From contig NZ_LFIP02000001.1 of the NCBI RefSeq assembly GCF_001189235.2, forward strand, positions 992,001 through 1,056,000: a stretch of 64,000 nucleotides of DNA. Direction: 5' to 3'. Each line of letters begins with the position of its first letter. Positions within the stretch are counted from its first letter, which is position 1. The notes under the pieces were generated by a model. That model was not told the DNA's origin and searched no databases. It saw only the letters and a list, made by a program, of their open reading frames with translations. The stretch is from Bradyrhizobium embrapense (lineage in GTDB: Bacteria > Pseudomonadota > Alphaproteobacteria > Rhizobiales > Xanthobacteraceae). A program made the translations under genes and the position numbers. Shown here one piece after another: positions 17,762 to 27,189 of the stretch.

Positions 17762-18526
17762 CTACTGGGGCAGCGGACATTCATCGGGGATGATGAAGAA
17801 GTTTCCTGTGAAGTTCTTGCGGCCGGATCCGGCGGGTTGGAGCGCGCCATGCTCGTAGCCGTACATGCGATAGCGCTCGCTTTCGAACATCGCACGAATC
17901 TCGTCGCGGTTCTCGGGCTTCCATATCTCGCAGAAGATGAGTGGCCGGCAGCGCCTTATCAGCTCCATGCCTCCTTTCAGCACCTCGGCCTCGAACTCCT
18001 CGACGTCGATCTTGATCGCGTGCACATCCGTGCGTGTCTTGAGCTCCGGGACATCGTCGAGAGGCTCTATCTTGATCTGAAAGCGGATGCCCTCCTTGTA
18101 TTCGGAATGCCCGTCATCGACTTGGCACAGTGCGTGTCGTTTGATGCCGCCTATCACGGGCATGATCATCGGAAGCGCTGCAGCCTGACGGCCCAGGCCG
18201 CATTCGTGAACCGTCACGTTTGCGAGCGTGTGCTGCGCGACCACGCGCGTCAGACTCCGGAAGTTCTCGGGCCCCGGTTCGAACGCATGCACCCGGGAGC
18301 CCGGCTTCGTGGCCGCCAGAAAATAGGCGGTCACCCCGATATTGGCGCCGATGTCGAGAATCACGCCGTCGTTCGGCACCATATTGAGAAAGTACAGGAA
18401 GTCGGCCTCGTAACGGAACGCCTTAATCGTAGCGATGCGCGCTTGAGCGACGAAGAAGAGGTAGTTGTCAAACCCGAGCGCGCCGATGAGCAGACGCTGC
18501 GTGAGACGCTTGAGCGGCCCTATCAC
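17762..18526 (-). CDS. FkbM family methyltransferase
   Basis: 254 residues if started at GTG 18526, which has AGAGGA seven bases upstream; a longer frame reaches 18601. The SAM-binding motif GVILDIGANIGVTAYFLA and the family signature AIKIDVEEFEAEVLKGG are clear, and the C-terminal LIFCEIWKP strand fits as well. FkbM-type enzymes O-methylate sugars and other metabolites, so methylation of a residue of the polysaccharide is likely. It belongs to the minus-strand polysaccharide genes. Confidence 0.87.
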   Translation of the reverse strand: MIGPLKRLTQRLLIGALGFDNYLFFVAQARIATIKAFRYEADFLYFLNMVPNDGVILDIGANIGVTAYFLAATKPGSRVHAFEPGPENFRSLTRVVAQHTLANVTVHECGLGRQAAALPMIMPVIGGIKRHALCQVDDGHSEYKEGIRFQIKIEPLDDVPELKTRTDVHAIKIDVEEFEAEVLKGGMELIRRCRPLIFCEIWKPENRDEIRAMFESERYRMYGYEHGALQPAGSGRKNFTGNFFIIPDECPLPQ

Positions 18527-19033
18527 CGGAGCGTCCTCTGCTCGCCCAACCTGTTCGAGCGCCGGTCCTCTCCATCGAAGCCCTGTTGCCCCCGGTCGCA
18601 CGACACCTCACTCGAGCCGTAGATGGCCGCGCCATGCCTCGTAATTTCGCATGACGGTGCCGTGTTCGTACCGTCCACGCCGGCGCGACCGCAAGAGAAC
18701 GGGATCTCGATTGTTTCAGTCAGGCTGTTGCCAACCGTCCTCTCCCGCTCGGACATGGTCACGCTGAAATCCATCACTGTTGGAACGATACGAGGTTGAG
18801 TATCACCATTAGGCGGGCTCGATCACTTCGTTGCAAGTCGATCACCGGCTCGGAGACGGAGAACTTGAGCTACCTCCACTGGCTTGTCATCGCGGTTGCG
18901 GTGCCTGCGTCAATCACAGCCTCGACGAACGGTCTCCGGATCCCTCGGACCTGCTTCGTGCTGCACCAGCGTCAGGCTGCCGGGGCTTACCCAAAGCGAC
19001 AATTCATCGGCAACGACCGTCGTCGTCAGCCGC
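18527..19033. other. 507-bp region between the FkbM gene and the Wzy-like gene
   Basis: Only an 84-codon minus-strand open frame (18523-18777) is present; its stop overlaps the FkbM GTG start as GTGA. Its composition is not convincing and I do not call it a gene. No promoter or terminator was recognised. Confidence 0.4.
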
Positions 19034-20374
19034 TCATGCCGAGGTTTGGCGCGCGCGCGAAGACAGGCGCGCCAGGTTGACCATCATCGCGATGAGAGGA
19101 AACAGGTACATGTTCTCGAACGACGGAAACACCTCCCGCTCGGTAAACATGCTGATTCCATAGCCGACGATGCAAGCAAACAAGGCCCAGTAGAGGTCGT
19201 TATGCAACCGTCGGCCGACGCGCCAGGCGGTTGATATCCCGATGCACATGAAAACGAGAAGAATGCCGGTCGCTATCGCTCCACAGTCGAGAAAGAAGTC
19301 GATAATGGCGTTGTGTGCATGAGTGGCTTGGATGAGCGCTCCCGTGTACCAAGCTTCACTGGTTATGATTCCGGACCGACCAGCGCCGAACAGAAACAGG
19401 CCGAGATCGCTCGTCCATTCGTTGAGCAGCGGTATCCAAATGAAATCGACGCGGCCAGTAAGCAATTCATCAGCCGACACGTCCGACGTCCCGTCGAAAC
19501 CAATGGAAAGGATGGCATCCATGGTTGGCGCGATCCAGAGAACGGATGCGATGACCACCATCGCGGCGCCGACAGCCAGGACGGCGAACTTGCGTTTGTA
19601 AAGCAGAATTAGAACATAAGAGCCCGCAACGGTTAGGAGCGCGCTGCGCGATGAGAGTAGAAGGAGCCCCAGAAGCGACAAGGCGACGGGCACTATCCAG
19701 AATGCGCTGCGCGTAAGCGCCTTGTACAGCAACAAAGGCGCCGTGCAGATGTATATAGTGCCCATCGTATTGTAGTGGATGCCGAAGTAGGCTTCGCACA
19801 GTCCATTAACGGATGCACGCCCTGAAAGTGCGGCGGAGGGATTCATGGCGGCGACGAAGATGAAGCTCGCAGATAGGAGTAGAATCGAAACGCAGATGAC
19901 ATTGACGACGGTCTCAATCTCCGGGAATGAGCGACATCGCTTCAGAATGAAAAGAAACGGCAACATGTAGAACGCCGGAACCATGCCGTATGACATGACG
20001 TAATCCAGATAGGACTCTGGAAATACATCCGGGAGGCGCTCATGGAGCAGAGGGGCGTTCGGGATCGATCTAGCGAAAGCAATGGCGAAGGTTACGAAGT
20101 AAAGCAGAAGAACGCGGATTGACGTTCGTTCAATCTTGTCGGTCGCTGACAGGATCGACACTCGGAATAGCAAATAGACCAAGACTCCCGCCGACAGCAG
20201 GTTGAAGGGCTTGCCGCCTTGTATGCCGAACAGGTTCGTATTGACAAACGGCACTCGCTGAAAGGGCAATATGAAAACAATCGCCAGAAAGAGCCATTTT
20301 GCACCTTCGCCGAGCGAGTACGCTGACGCGTGACGATAGGGAGTTCCGCCGCTATGTCTTAGCGCAACGCTCAT
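19034..20374 (-). CDS. O-antigen ligase / Wzy-type polymerase family membrane protein
   Basis: 446 residues from ATG 20374, with about ten or more hydrophobic helices and a large periplasmic loop before the last helices. The loop carries the LLTGRVDFIWIPLLNEW and THAHNAIIDFFLDCG segments that recur in the WaaL/Wzy superfamily (the histidine-asparagine pair is conserved). It should either polymerise flipped repeat units (Wzy) or ligate the glycan. With a Wzx flippase, a Wzz-like regulator and a Wza-like exporter in the same locus, the polymerase role is more likely. Confidence 0.82.
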   Translation of the reverse strand: MSVALRHSGGTPYRHASAYSLGEGAKWLFLAIVFILPFQRVPFVNTNLFGIQGGKPFNLLSAGVLVYLLFRVSILSATDKIERTSIRVLLLYFVTFAIAFARSIPNAPLLHERLPDVFPESYLDYVMSYGMVPAFYMLPFLFILKRCRSFPEIETVVNVICVSILLLSASFIFVAAMNPSAALSGRASVNGLCEAYFGIHYNTMGTIYICTAPLLLYKALTRSAFWIVPVALSLLGLLLLSSRSALLTVAGSYVLILLYKRKFAVLAVGAAMVVIASVLWIAPTMDAILSIGFDGTSDVSADELLTGRVDFIWIPLLNEWTSDLGLFLFGAGRSGIITSEAWYTGALIQATHAHNAIIDFFLDCGAIATGILLVFMCIGISTAWRVGRRLHNDLYWALFACIVGYGISMFTEREVFPSFENMYLFPLIAMMVNLARLSSRARQTSA

Positions 20375-20609
20375 GACGGGCCGGCTCCTTGCGCTCCAGC
20401 TTGACCGAACTCGGGCGCATGGCTTCGCGGTACGCAGCGGCGTCCGACCCGTTGAAACTCACCTCGGGTGCGGTCGGCACCACAAACTCTGCACCGTGCT
20501 CGCCGGGTCAAGGCGCCATCGTGCCAGATACCGATCACCCGATGGCGCCTGCCCGTCCGCCGTTCAACACAACGTATCTCTAGCATGTCTGAAAATGGCT
20601 GCTCCGCCC

Positions 20610-21713
20610 TCACCCCGCACCCGTAAGGCGTACCGGCCTGGTCTTCGTCGATGTTTCGGATTGATGATCCGGTCGAACCGTGTCCGGCGCGGGCCACTCG
20701 GCTCCATCATCGTGCCCGCGCAAGAGGTCCCACGCAGCGAACTGGATGTGACCTTCCATCAGATCCTGCAGCACAGCGAAGGCGAGGCCGAGAAGCAGTC
20801 CACCGAGGAGCGCTATTCCAAGCACGGTCTTGGGCTTTGGCGAAGCGGCCCTCAGGGGAGGCAACGCCTGGGTAATGAGACTCGCAGCGAACACCGGCGA
20901 GGACTGCTGTCGCGTAGCCTCCAGCCTGCGCAGCATGTGACGAAAATTGTCATAAGCGCTTTTGGTCGATTCCGCAGCGGCCGCCAGCCTATCCATATTG
21001 GCAGCGGACTCCGGCGCATCTTTTCTGCTTTTACTGAAGTCCTCGAGCGCCTTTTGCGCAGCTGACGCTTGGGTGCTCAAGCCATTCAGTCGATCCCGGA
21101 CCCACGTCTCATCTTGCAACGAGCCGCCCTGGTCCATTTGATGAGTAATGTACTTTTCTGCGACGGCGTTCAGAATCTGCGCTGCCCGATCAGGATCTTT
21201 GCAGCTGAAGGTGAGTTCGACAAGGTAAGTCGGGCCGACGCGCTTGGCGGTAAGCCTTTGCCCGAAGGATTCCACGGCGTAACGCATGGCGCTACCCTGG
21301 CCTTCCGGTCTGGTCCAGCCGAGCAGATGCGATACGGACAGCACGCTACTACCCTGGCTTCCTGCAAATTCCGGATCCGTCGCCAGGCCAAGCTTCTCGA
21401 TCACGGCACTCGCGATGCTCTCAGACCTTATGATTCCGATCTGGCTCTCGACAATCGTCGCGACTGCCGCAACGTCGCCGGGGGTCGCTTTCGAGTCGAC
21501 GATAAGTTGCGCCTTGGCTGTAAAGGTGGGCACCGCCATGATGAGGTAGAGCACGGCAACGCCAAGCGCTGCGCAGCACAGCAGAAATATGGTCAACAGG
21601 CGTCGCCGTATGAAGGCCACAACCGCCAGCAGGGAAATGACCGGCGTAGTATGAAACTCCGGCGGCGGCGGGTTGTCCCGGTTCGCCCAATTGTCCGTTG
21701 TATTCTGCAACAT
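20610..21713 (-). CDS. Wzz-type polysaccharide chain-length/co-polymerase protein without kinase domain
   Basis: 367 residues from ATG 21713. A first membrane helix (LLTIFLLCCAALGVAVLYLIMAV) precedes the FTAKAQLIVDSKAT Wzz start. A periplasmic helical region follows, including DPDRAAQILNAVAEKYI, and the second helix (VLGIALLGGLLLGLAFAVL) is followed by only about 50 residues. The protein ends where Wzc/ExoP-like co-polymerases would carry a tyrosine autokinase, so it is either a PCP1-like chain-length regulator or depends on a separate kinase. None is encoded in the window. Its gene precedes the Wzy-like gene on the same strand. Confidence 0.85.
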   Translation of the reverse strand: MLQNTTDNWANRDNPPPPEFHTTPVISLLAVVAFIRRRLLTIFLLCCAALGVAVLYLIMAVPTFTAKAQLIVDSKATPGDVAAVATIVESQIGIIRSESIASAVIEKLGLATDPEFAGSQGSSVLSVSHLLGWTRPEGQGSAMRYAVESFGQRLTAKRVGPTYLVELTFSCKDPDRAAQILNAVAEKYITHQMDQGGSLQDETWVRDRLNGLSTQASAAQKALEDFSKSRKDAPESAANMDRLAAAAESTKSAYDNFRHMLRRLEATRQQSSPVFAASLITQALPPLRAASPKPKTVLGIALLGGLLLGLAFAVLQDLMEGHIQFAAWDLLRGHDDGAEWPAPDTVRPDHQSETSTKTRPVRLTGAG

Positions 21714-22449
21714 AATCGTACCAGCGCTGATGATTGGAGTTCCGTTGCGGCGACCAGTTCAACAAGCGCAAGGGGGCTCACGGAAGGACGCAAGCTTAGA
21801 GGGAGGTGCGGCCGGCTGAATCACATCAATAGACATTCATGCACCTTTTCAGACAAGGTAGCTGGCCGAAGCCGGCGCATGGCCACGGCATCGACCTCTG
21901 ATAGACGAAGACCGCAATATGCGCCGAAGTCACGCTGGCGACGAGTTCGGCAGCGGTCATAGCCAGTGGCGCCATTGCCCGGCCTGACGGCACTTGCTGA
22001 ATTCACCCAGCTGCCGTGGACCGGATGCACCGGAAAATTGGCGGAGGCCGGCGAATTGGTGAAGAACGCATCGTTCATGGCACTCTACGGCCCAATCGCA
22101 CATTTCCTGCTGAATCAGTACATTCCGGGTCATGGCTTGGGAAAGGCAATAAATGGGTAATTACGATGGTCCATTGAGCCGCGGCACTGCCGGACTAAAT
22201 TCGGCTGCCGATCCGCTTGTTCGCACATCCCAATGGATCTGATGCAACTTCGAATTGACGATCAACAGGGCCGATCAATCGAAAATGCGGGCGGGAAGCC
22301 TGCCTTGCCGCAAATGAGGAAACGAACCCCAGGTTTTCCGATCGTCCGCCTCGATGGCCGCCTGAACGTCAGCGATGGTGACGTGTTGGTATGCCGACAG
22401 ATTCCGAGGGTTTCATCCTGGTGACCACGTCGCAAAGAAAGTTGCCGTC
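21714..22449. other. 736-bp divergent intergenic region between Wzz and Wza-like genes
   Basis: Two open frames on opposite strands overlap in the middle (21966-22160 plus, 21821-22078 minus), but neither has a ribosome site plus recognisable protein pattern. The region should hold the promoters for the leftward Wzz/Wzy genes and the rightward export gene; none was confidently located. Confidence 0.4.
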
Positions 22450-23832
22450 ATGCCGAACTCCACACCGCGCAAGCGTTTCAGGCCCACCATCCTGGGCAAC
22501 GACCTCGGCGGTTGCATCAAATGGGGCTTGGTCGTCCTCGGCTTGACGATTTCAGTGGCCCAAGCGAAAGCCGAATATCTCGTCAATACCGGGGATGTGC
22601 TGGAGGTCGCGGCGGCGGGCGTGCCGGAGCTGCGATCTCGTGCAGCCGTGCAGACGGACGGGAACATATCGTTGCCGCTCGTCGGAGTGCTTCAGGTAGC
22701 CGGCCTGAGCCTACCGCAGATCCGAACCAAGGTCGGCGCCGCACTGGCAAACAAGGTGTTTCGACAGAGAAGTCCGGACGGGCGTGAAAGCGTCATCGTG
22801 ATCGATGCGGATGAAATCACTGCGACCGTGGCGGAGTACAGGCCGATATACATCAATGGCGATGTCTCGAAGCCGGGTCAGTACCCTTACCTTCCGTCAA
22901 TCACCGCACGTCAACTGATAGCGCTGGCGAGCGGTTACGACATCATGCATGTGAGAATGAACAATCCGTATCTCGATCTGGCGGACCTGAGAGCCGAATA
23001 TGGATCGCTTTGGACGGAGTTCGCCAAAGAGCAGGCGCGGCTGTGGCGTATCAAGACGGAACTCGGAGATGCGACCCAGATCGCTCCAAACGCTGCGAGG
23101 GAGGCACCGATAGCTCGATCGGCGATTTCAGACATCTTCAACGCGGAAACGGAGTATCTGAAGGCGAAGCAAAGCGACTATCAGCAGGAGAAGGAGTTCA
23201 TCCAGCGCGGCGTTCGGCAGGGAGACGATGAAGTGCGCGTGCTGTCCGAGCAGCAAAAGAGGGAGGAAGAGGGATTTCAGTCGGACCAGGAAGAGCTGCA
23301 GAAAGCGCAAGATATGTTCGCCAGAGGCACCCTGACCAGCCCGCGCGTCACGGATGCGCGTCGGGCGGTTCTGCTGTCGTCGACCAGGAAGTTGCAAACC
23401 TCTGCGCAACTGCTGCAGGTCAAGAAGCAGCAGGATGAACTCGTCAGAAGGCTGACCAAGCTCGATGATCAGCGGCGACTTGACCTCCTGCGTGAGCTGC
23501 AGGACACGAGCTTGCGGCTTAACCAGGTTCGCGAGAGGCTGCAGGCCGTGGGTGAGAAGATTCAGTACACCGCGATGGTTCGATCGCAGCTTGTGCGAGG
23601 AGCGGGCAGCAAGCCCGACATTACCATCATCAGGAAAGGCGCGAACGGGCCGGAACAGATTGTCGCGAGCGAAGACACCGAGTTGCAACCAGGCGACACG
23701 GTCGAGGTCTCCTTGCGATACCAGGATCTTCCAGACGTACCTTCGCGAAAGCTGAGCGGCTTGGGCCCGTCACCGGCGACGGGCCGAACTGCGGTGACGG
23801 AAGCTGAGCCGCCTTCAGTCGGTGTCAGATGA
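22450..23832 (+). CDS. Polysaccharide export (Wza-like) periplasmic/outer-membrane protein
   Basis: 460 residues from ATG 22450, the first start that leaves a sensible export signal (KWGLVVLGLTISVAQAKAEY). The mature N-terminus has the polysaccharide-export domain (YLVNTGDVLEVAAAGVPEL, then DGNISLPLVGVLQVAGLSL) and a SLBB-like segment (PIYINGDVSKPGQYPY). A long, charged, coiled-coil region (about residues 200-390) follows, and a second SLBB-like piece (ELQPGDTVEVSLRY) closes it. Wza-family proteins form the channel for secreted polysaccharide. There is no lipobox cysteine, and the coiled-coil insertion is long, as in rhizobial ExoF-like proteins. Its end converges on the coiled-coil gene with 33 bases between. 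Confidence 0.85.
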   Translation: MPNSTPRKRFRPTILGNDLGGCIKWGLVVLGLTISVAQAKAEYLVNTGDVLEVAAAGVPELRSRAAVQTDGNISLPLVGVLQVAGLSLPQIRTKVGAALANKVFRQRSPDGRESVIVIDADEITATVAEYRPIYINGDVSKPGQYPYLPSITARQLIALASGYDIMHVRMNNPYLDLADLRAEYGSLWTEFAKEQARLWRIKTELGDATQIAPNAAREAPIARSAISDIFNAETEYLKAKQSDYQQEKEFIQRGVRQGDDEVRVLSEQQKREEEGFQSDQEELQKAQDMFARGTLTSPRVTDARRAVLLSSTRKLQTSAQLLQVKKQQDELVRRLTKLDDQRRLDLLRELQDTSLRLNQVRERLQAVGEKIQYTAMVRSQLVRGAGSKPDITIIRKGANGPEQIVASEDTELQPGDTVEVSLRYQDLPDVPSRKLSGLGPSPATGRTAVTEAEPPSVGVR

Positions 23833-23865
23833 CGAGGTCGGTCCGATCGGTCGTGTCTGCAGACA

Positions 23866-26439
23866 TTAGCGATGCAGCGCGTCCAGCCGAGCTTTCGCAT
23901 CCTTGATTCCAGCCGCATCGGCCCTGGCATACAGGGCTCTTGCTTTGCTCGCATCGCCGCGAGTGCCGTAAGTTCCCCATTTCGCCAAAACCAACGGATC
24001 GTAGGTTTCTGCCAGTGCGAAGCTCGCCTGGGCGCTGCCCATCTCGACGGCGCGCTCGAGCACAAGCCGCGCCGCGCCTACATCGCCCTGCCGGAGCAGG
24101 GCACTTGCACGCAGGACCAGCCCTGCCGCTTCGGTAACCTGCTCGGAAGCAGGCTGAGCAACAGCGGGAGCCGGATTGGCAACCGCTGCGATCGAGCTGG
24201 ACTTGTCCGGGCCAGGCGAACCGGTCGTCAGGACATCCGGCGCAGCGCCGATCTCCTTGCGCCCCTGCGCCTCATACGCTTGGATCGCGCTCCGCGACAG
24301 GAAGAAGTTCTGCGCCTTCACGCCTGCGCTCTCGGCGCGCAATTGCCTCAGCTCGGCAGCGCCGGCTTCTGCTGCCTTCGTCTGCAGCAATGCATCCTCG
24401 CTTGCCTTCGCGGCCTTCGCCGCCTGGGCCTCATTATCGCGACGCGCTGCCGCCAGGTCCTGTTCCAGCCGCATCGACCGCTCGCGTTCCTTTTGCAGAT
24501 CCGCCGCGCCGCTCTTCGCCGCAGATGTCAACCGGGACAGATCCTCGACCGCTTTGGCTACCAATGCAGTCTTGGACTCGACATCGCGCCGCGCCGTCGT
24601 CAGGTCCTGCTCCAGCCGTGCCGACCGCTCGCGCTCCTTTTGCAGATCCGCCGCGGCGGTCTTGCCCGCTGTTTGCAGTCGGGATGATTCCTCACCTGCC
24701 TGCGCCACCAGCGCGGTCTTGCTCTCGAGATCACGTCGCGCCGCCAACAGATCCTGCTCCAGCCGTGCGGATCGCTCACGCTCCTTTTGCAGGTTGGCTG
24801 CAGCGCTCTTGACCGCCGCTTGCAGCAGGTTCTGCACCTCTGCCGCGCCGTTCTCCTTCTCCCGTTTCAATCGGGCTGCTTCATCGCTTGCTTTCGCTGC
24901 CAGGGCGGCTTGCGCTTCGACATCACGGCGAGCCGCCGCGAGGTCCTGCTCCAACCGGGCCAATTGTCCGTCGGGTGAGGCCTTGTGAGCTGAAGCCGCG
25001 GCACCCTCCGCCGCGCGCCTGAGCTCCGCTACTTCTTCTCCAGCCTTAAGGGCCTGCGCCTCGTATGCGTATATCGAGCTGCGCGCCTGGGACAGCTCCA
25101 GGGCCAGCGCGTCGGCCTTCGCGCGCGACTGCTTCAGATCGACGGCCACGGCTTCCACCGACAGCTTCTGACGCGAGAGCTCCTCGCCCGCCTTTGCCGC
25201 CAGCGCCGTCTGGGCCGCCAGATCGCGCCGCGCCGCCGCGAGATCCTGCTCCAGCAGCGCGGACCGCTCCACCTCCTTCTGCAGGTCCGGCGCTCCGCGA
25301 TCTCCCGCGGCTTTCAGGCGGGATGCTTCCTCGCTCGCTTTCATTGCAAGCGCGGTCTGAGTCTCCAGATCACGCCGCGTCGCCGCGAGATCCTGATCCA
25401 GCCGCGCAGACCGGTCGCGTTCCTGCTGCAAGTCCGCCGCGTCCCTCTCCTGCGACTGCCTGAGGCGGGACGCCTCTTCGCTTGCCTTGGTCGCGATCGT
25501 GGTCTGCGTCTCGAGCTCGCCTCGCGCGACCGCGAGGTCCTGCTCGAGACGTGCGAACCGCTCCGGGTAGCGATACGGACCGGCATCGCTCGCAGTCGCT
25601 TGTCCGAGTTCGGCTGGTTCTCCTTCAACCGCACGGACTTGAGCTTCGTAGGCCTGGACTGCACTCCGCGCCAGGGAAAGGCCGGGCGCCGGCACTCCGC
25701 CCCCTGCTGGCGCCTGGCTGGTCTCGGCCGCGCCGATCTTGCCCGACCGCTTCAGCTCTAGAACCTCCTCGCCTGCTCGCGCCGCCAGCGCGGTCTGGAC
25801 CTCGAGATCGCGTCGCGCAGCCGCCAGATCCTGCTCCAGCCCTGCTGCCCGCTCGTGCGCCTGCTGCAACCCGTCCTGTACCCCCTCGCCACCCTGCACG
25901 GCCTGCTTCACCCGGGCGGCGTCTTCGATGGCCTTATTGGCCAAGGCAGTCTGGACCTCGACGTCGCGTCGAGCCGCGGCAAGATCCTGCTCCAACATTT
26001 CCGCCCGCTCGCGCTGGTGCTCGATGCGCTGCAACAAGCCAATGTCGAGCCTTGCGGCCGAGAGTTCGCAGGACAGGCTCTCACCCGAATTGGGCACCTG
26101 GTCCGAGGCAGGCCCGCTCTGGTCGCGCGCTCCCTGCACCGTCAGCACCCGCCGCTCGGTACTGCCTTCGTCTCCCGTCCCGACTTTGGAGTTGCCGCCC
26201 TTTGCCGCGGCGGCCGAATTGGTATTGCGAAGGGCCGTCGTTTGCTGCGCATCCGCCGCGAGACGAACCGCATCGGGCGACGCCCGTGTCACTTCGGGTA
26301 CCCACGCAGTCGCGAGCATGGCGACGGTCGTCGTCCACAGGAGCACGGGCTGTGCAACACTGGGCAGACCTCGCGGCGGCGCGCCTGAGATGTCGCAGGC
26401 GGGGCCTACTTCAGCATCAGCGAGAACCGTGCGATCCAT
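23866..26439 (-). CDS. Large repetitive coiled-coil exported protein with C-terminal Sel1/TPR-like segment
   Basis: 857 residues from ATG 26439 (AAAGGTGA upstream). A hydrophobic stretch near residues 30-50 (VLLWTTTVAMLATAWV) is a signal peptide or anchor. Residues about 148-706 hold nine copies of a helical segment starting x-L-E/D-Q-D-L-A-A-A-R-R-D, four of them spaced exactly 49 residues (seven heptads). A second motif, L-S-x-A-R-S-x-I-x-A-Y-E-A-Q, occurs three times between blocks. The last 90 residues (AARLVLERAVEMGSAQASFALAETYDP and GDASKARALYARADAAG) look like Sel1/TPR repeats. It is the last gene of the minus-strand set with the TAXI and DsrE-like genes. Function is unknown; a periplasmic scaffold or spacer is plausible. 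Confidence 0.8.
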   Translation of the reverse strand: MDRTVLADAEVGPACDISGAPPRGLPSVAQPVLLWTTTVAMLATAWVPEVTRASPDAVRLAADAQQTTALRNTNSAAAAKGGNSKVGTGDEGSTERRVLTVQGARDQSGPASDQVPNSGESLSCELSAARLDIGLLQRIEHQRERAEMLEQDLAAARRDVEVQTALANKAIEDAARVKQAVQGGEGVQDGLQQAHERAAGLEQDLAAARRDLEVQTALAARAGEEVLELKRSGKIGAAETSQAPAGGGVPAPGLSLARSAVQAYEAQVRAVEGEPAELGQATASDAGPYRYPERFARLEQDLAVARGELETQTTIATKASEEASRLRQSQERDAADLQQERDRSARLDQDLAATRRDLETQTALAMKASEEASRLKAAGDRGAPDLQKEVERSALLEQDLAAARRDLAAQTALAAKAGEELSRQKLSVEAVAVDLKQSRAKADALALELSQARSSIYAYEAQALKAGEEVAELRRAAEGAAASAHKASPDGQLARLEQDLAAARRDVEAQAALAAKASDEAARLKREKENGAAEVQNLLQAAVKSAAANLQKERERSARLEQDLLAARRDLESKTALVAQAGEESSRLQTAGKTAAADLQKERERSARLEQDLTTARRDVESKTALVAKAVEDLSRLTSAAKSGAADLQKERERSMRLEQDLAAARRDNEAQAAKAAKASEDALLQTKAAEAGAAELRQLRAESAGVKAQNFFLSRSAIQAYEAQGRKEIGAAPDVLTTGSPGPDKSSSIAAVANPAPAVAQPASEQVTEAAGLVLRASALLRQGDVGAARLVLERAVEMGSAQASFALAETYDPLVLAKWGTYGTRGDASKARALYARADAAGIKDAKARLDALHR
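24322..25998 (-). repeat. Nine coding repeats inside the coiled-coil gene
   Basis: Counting from the first possible codon, the repeat starts fall at residues 150, 202, 299, 348, 397, 497, 561, 610 and 659. The 299-348-397 and 561-610-659 steps are exactly 49 residues (147 bp). The most alike copies end L-Q-K-E-R-E-R-S-A. The DNA is similar enough between copies that unequal recombination could change the number. Confidence 0.88.
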
Positions 26440-26553
26440 CCGCAATCACCTTTCGTATGGCAACACGATCTACCGAGGCGAGGCGTCAAGTCCCCCACCC
26501 TCGGCGCAAGGCCACAATTCCGCATTGCGGCCCTTTCCGGACAAGGTTGTGCG

Positions 26554-27153
26554 TCACGGCTTTACATAGGACCAACCCTTTTCCTGCAGCTCCATCACGC
26601 GCACGACGCCGGACTTCACCACCTCCGCCTGACGAATGATCGGGATGTCCTTCTTCTCGGCACTGTGCATTTTTTCCTGAGTATTGCCGCAGGCCTTGAA
26701 CGAAATTTCCGGCGTGCTTAGCGCCATCTCCTCAATTCGGGCCTTCACGGGCGACGTGTCCTCGCGAAGCATGTGCAGGCCGGGTCCGAACGTGACCACC
26801 TCGATCTTCACCTTCTCGCCGAGTTCCTTGTAGTATTGCGCGACGTTGGTCGCATTGTTGAGTGCGAGATTCATGGCAGCAGGGTCGTTCGTATTCACTT
26901 GCAGGATCAGGTTGTGCGCCTTGGCGTCGGATGGAATCCGGGCGTTGGCGTTGAGAATGGATCGCTCTTTCTTGCGAGCGGCCTCCTTGCGCGCGACACG
27001 GGTTTTTGCCGTGACATGTTCTGCAGCGGTGCTCGCTGTCATTGGCGTCCAATAACGTCCGCCGCCCTGCTCAGCCGCAGCGTAGGGAGCGCCAAGCAGG
27101 ATCGTTGCGGCTCCGATGGTCGCTATCGTCAAAATATGTTGAAACACTCGCAT
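26554..27153 (-). CDS. Exported DsrE-like protein
   Basis: 199 residues from ATG 27153, which has an AGGAGAGG ribosome site four bases upstream. The signal peptide (ILTIATIGAATILLGAPYAAAEQ) is clear. The mature part resembles the DsrE/DsrF-like fold: NLILQVNTNDPAAMNLALNNATNVAQYY, then KVKIEVVTFGPGLHML, then a conserved cysteine in ISFKACGNTQ, and a C-terminal VVRVMELQEKGWSYVKP. Cytoplasmic members handle persulfide sulfur, but this one is exported, so a sulfur-relay role is not assured. It sits 36 bases after the preceding small exported protein gene, in a four-gene minus-strand set. Confidence 0.75.
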   Translation of the reverse strand: MRVFQHILTIATIGAATILLGAPYAAAEQGGGRYWTPMTASTAAEHVTAKTRVARKEAARKKERSILNANARIPSDAKAHNLILQVNTNDPAAMNLALNNATNVAQYYKELGEKVKIEVVTFGPGLHMLREDTSPVKARIEEMALSTPEISFKACGNTQEKMHSAEKKDIPIIRQAEVVKSGVVRVMELQEKGWSYVKP

Positions 27154-27189
27154 GATGCCTCTCCTATTGAGCACACGTCATTAAATCCT

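Noticed and set aside
18523..18777. 84-codon minus-strand frame whose stop overlaps the FkbM start as GTGA
   Set aside because: Composition is not protein-like and no homologue is recalled; the overlap can arise by chance in GC-rich DNA.
20371..20697. 108-codon minus-strand frame overlapping the Wzz end and the Wzy-like start
   Set aside because: About 90 bases lie inside the Wzz gene in another frame, and the sequence has no recognisable pattern.
21821..22160. Overlapping opposite-strand frames between the Wzz and Wza-like genes
   Set aside because: The two mirror each other, neither has a ribosome site, and no family is recognised.
24322..25998. Regularly spaced repeats resembling an array
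   Set aside because: They are in-frame coding repeats of a coiled coil, with no constant repeat plus unique spacer pattern, so not a CRISPR.
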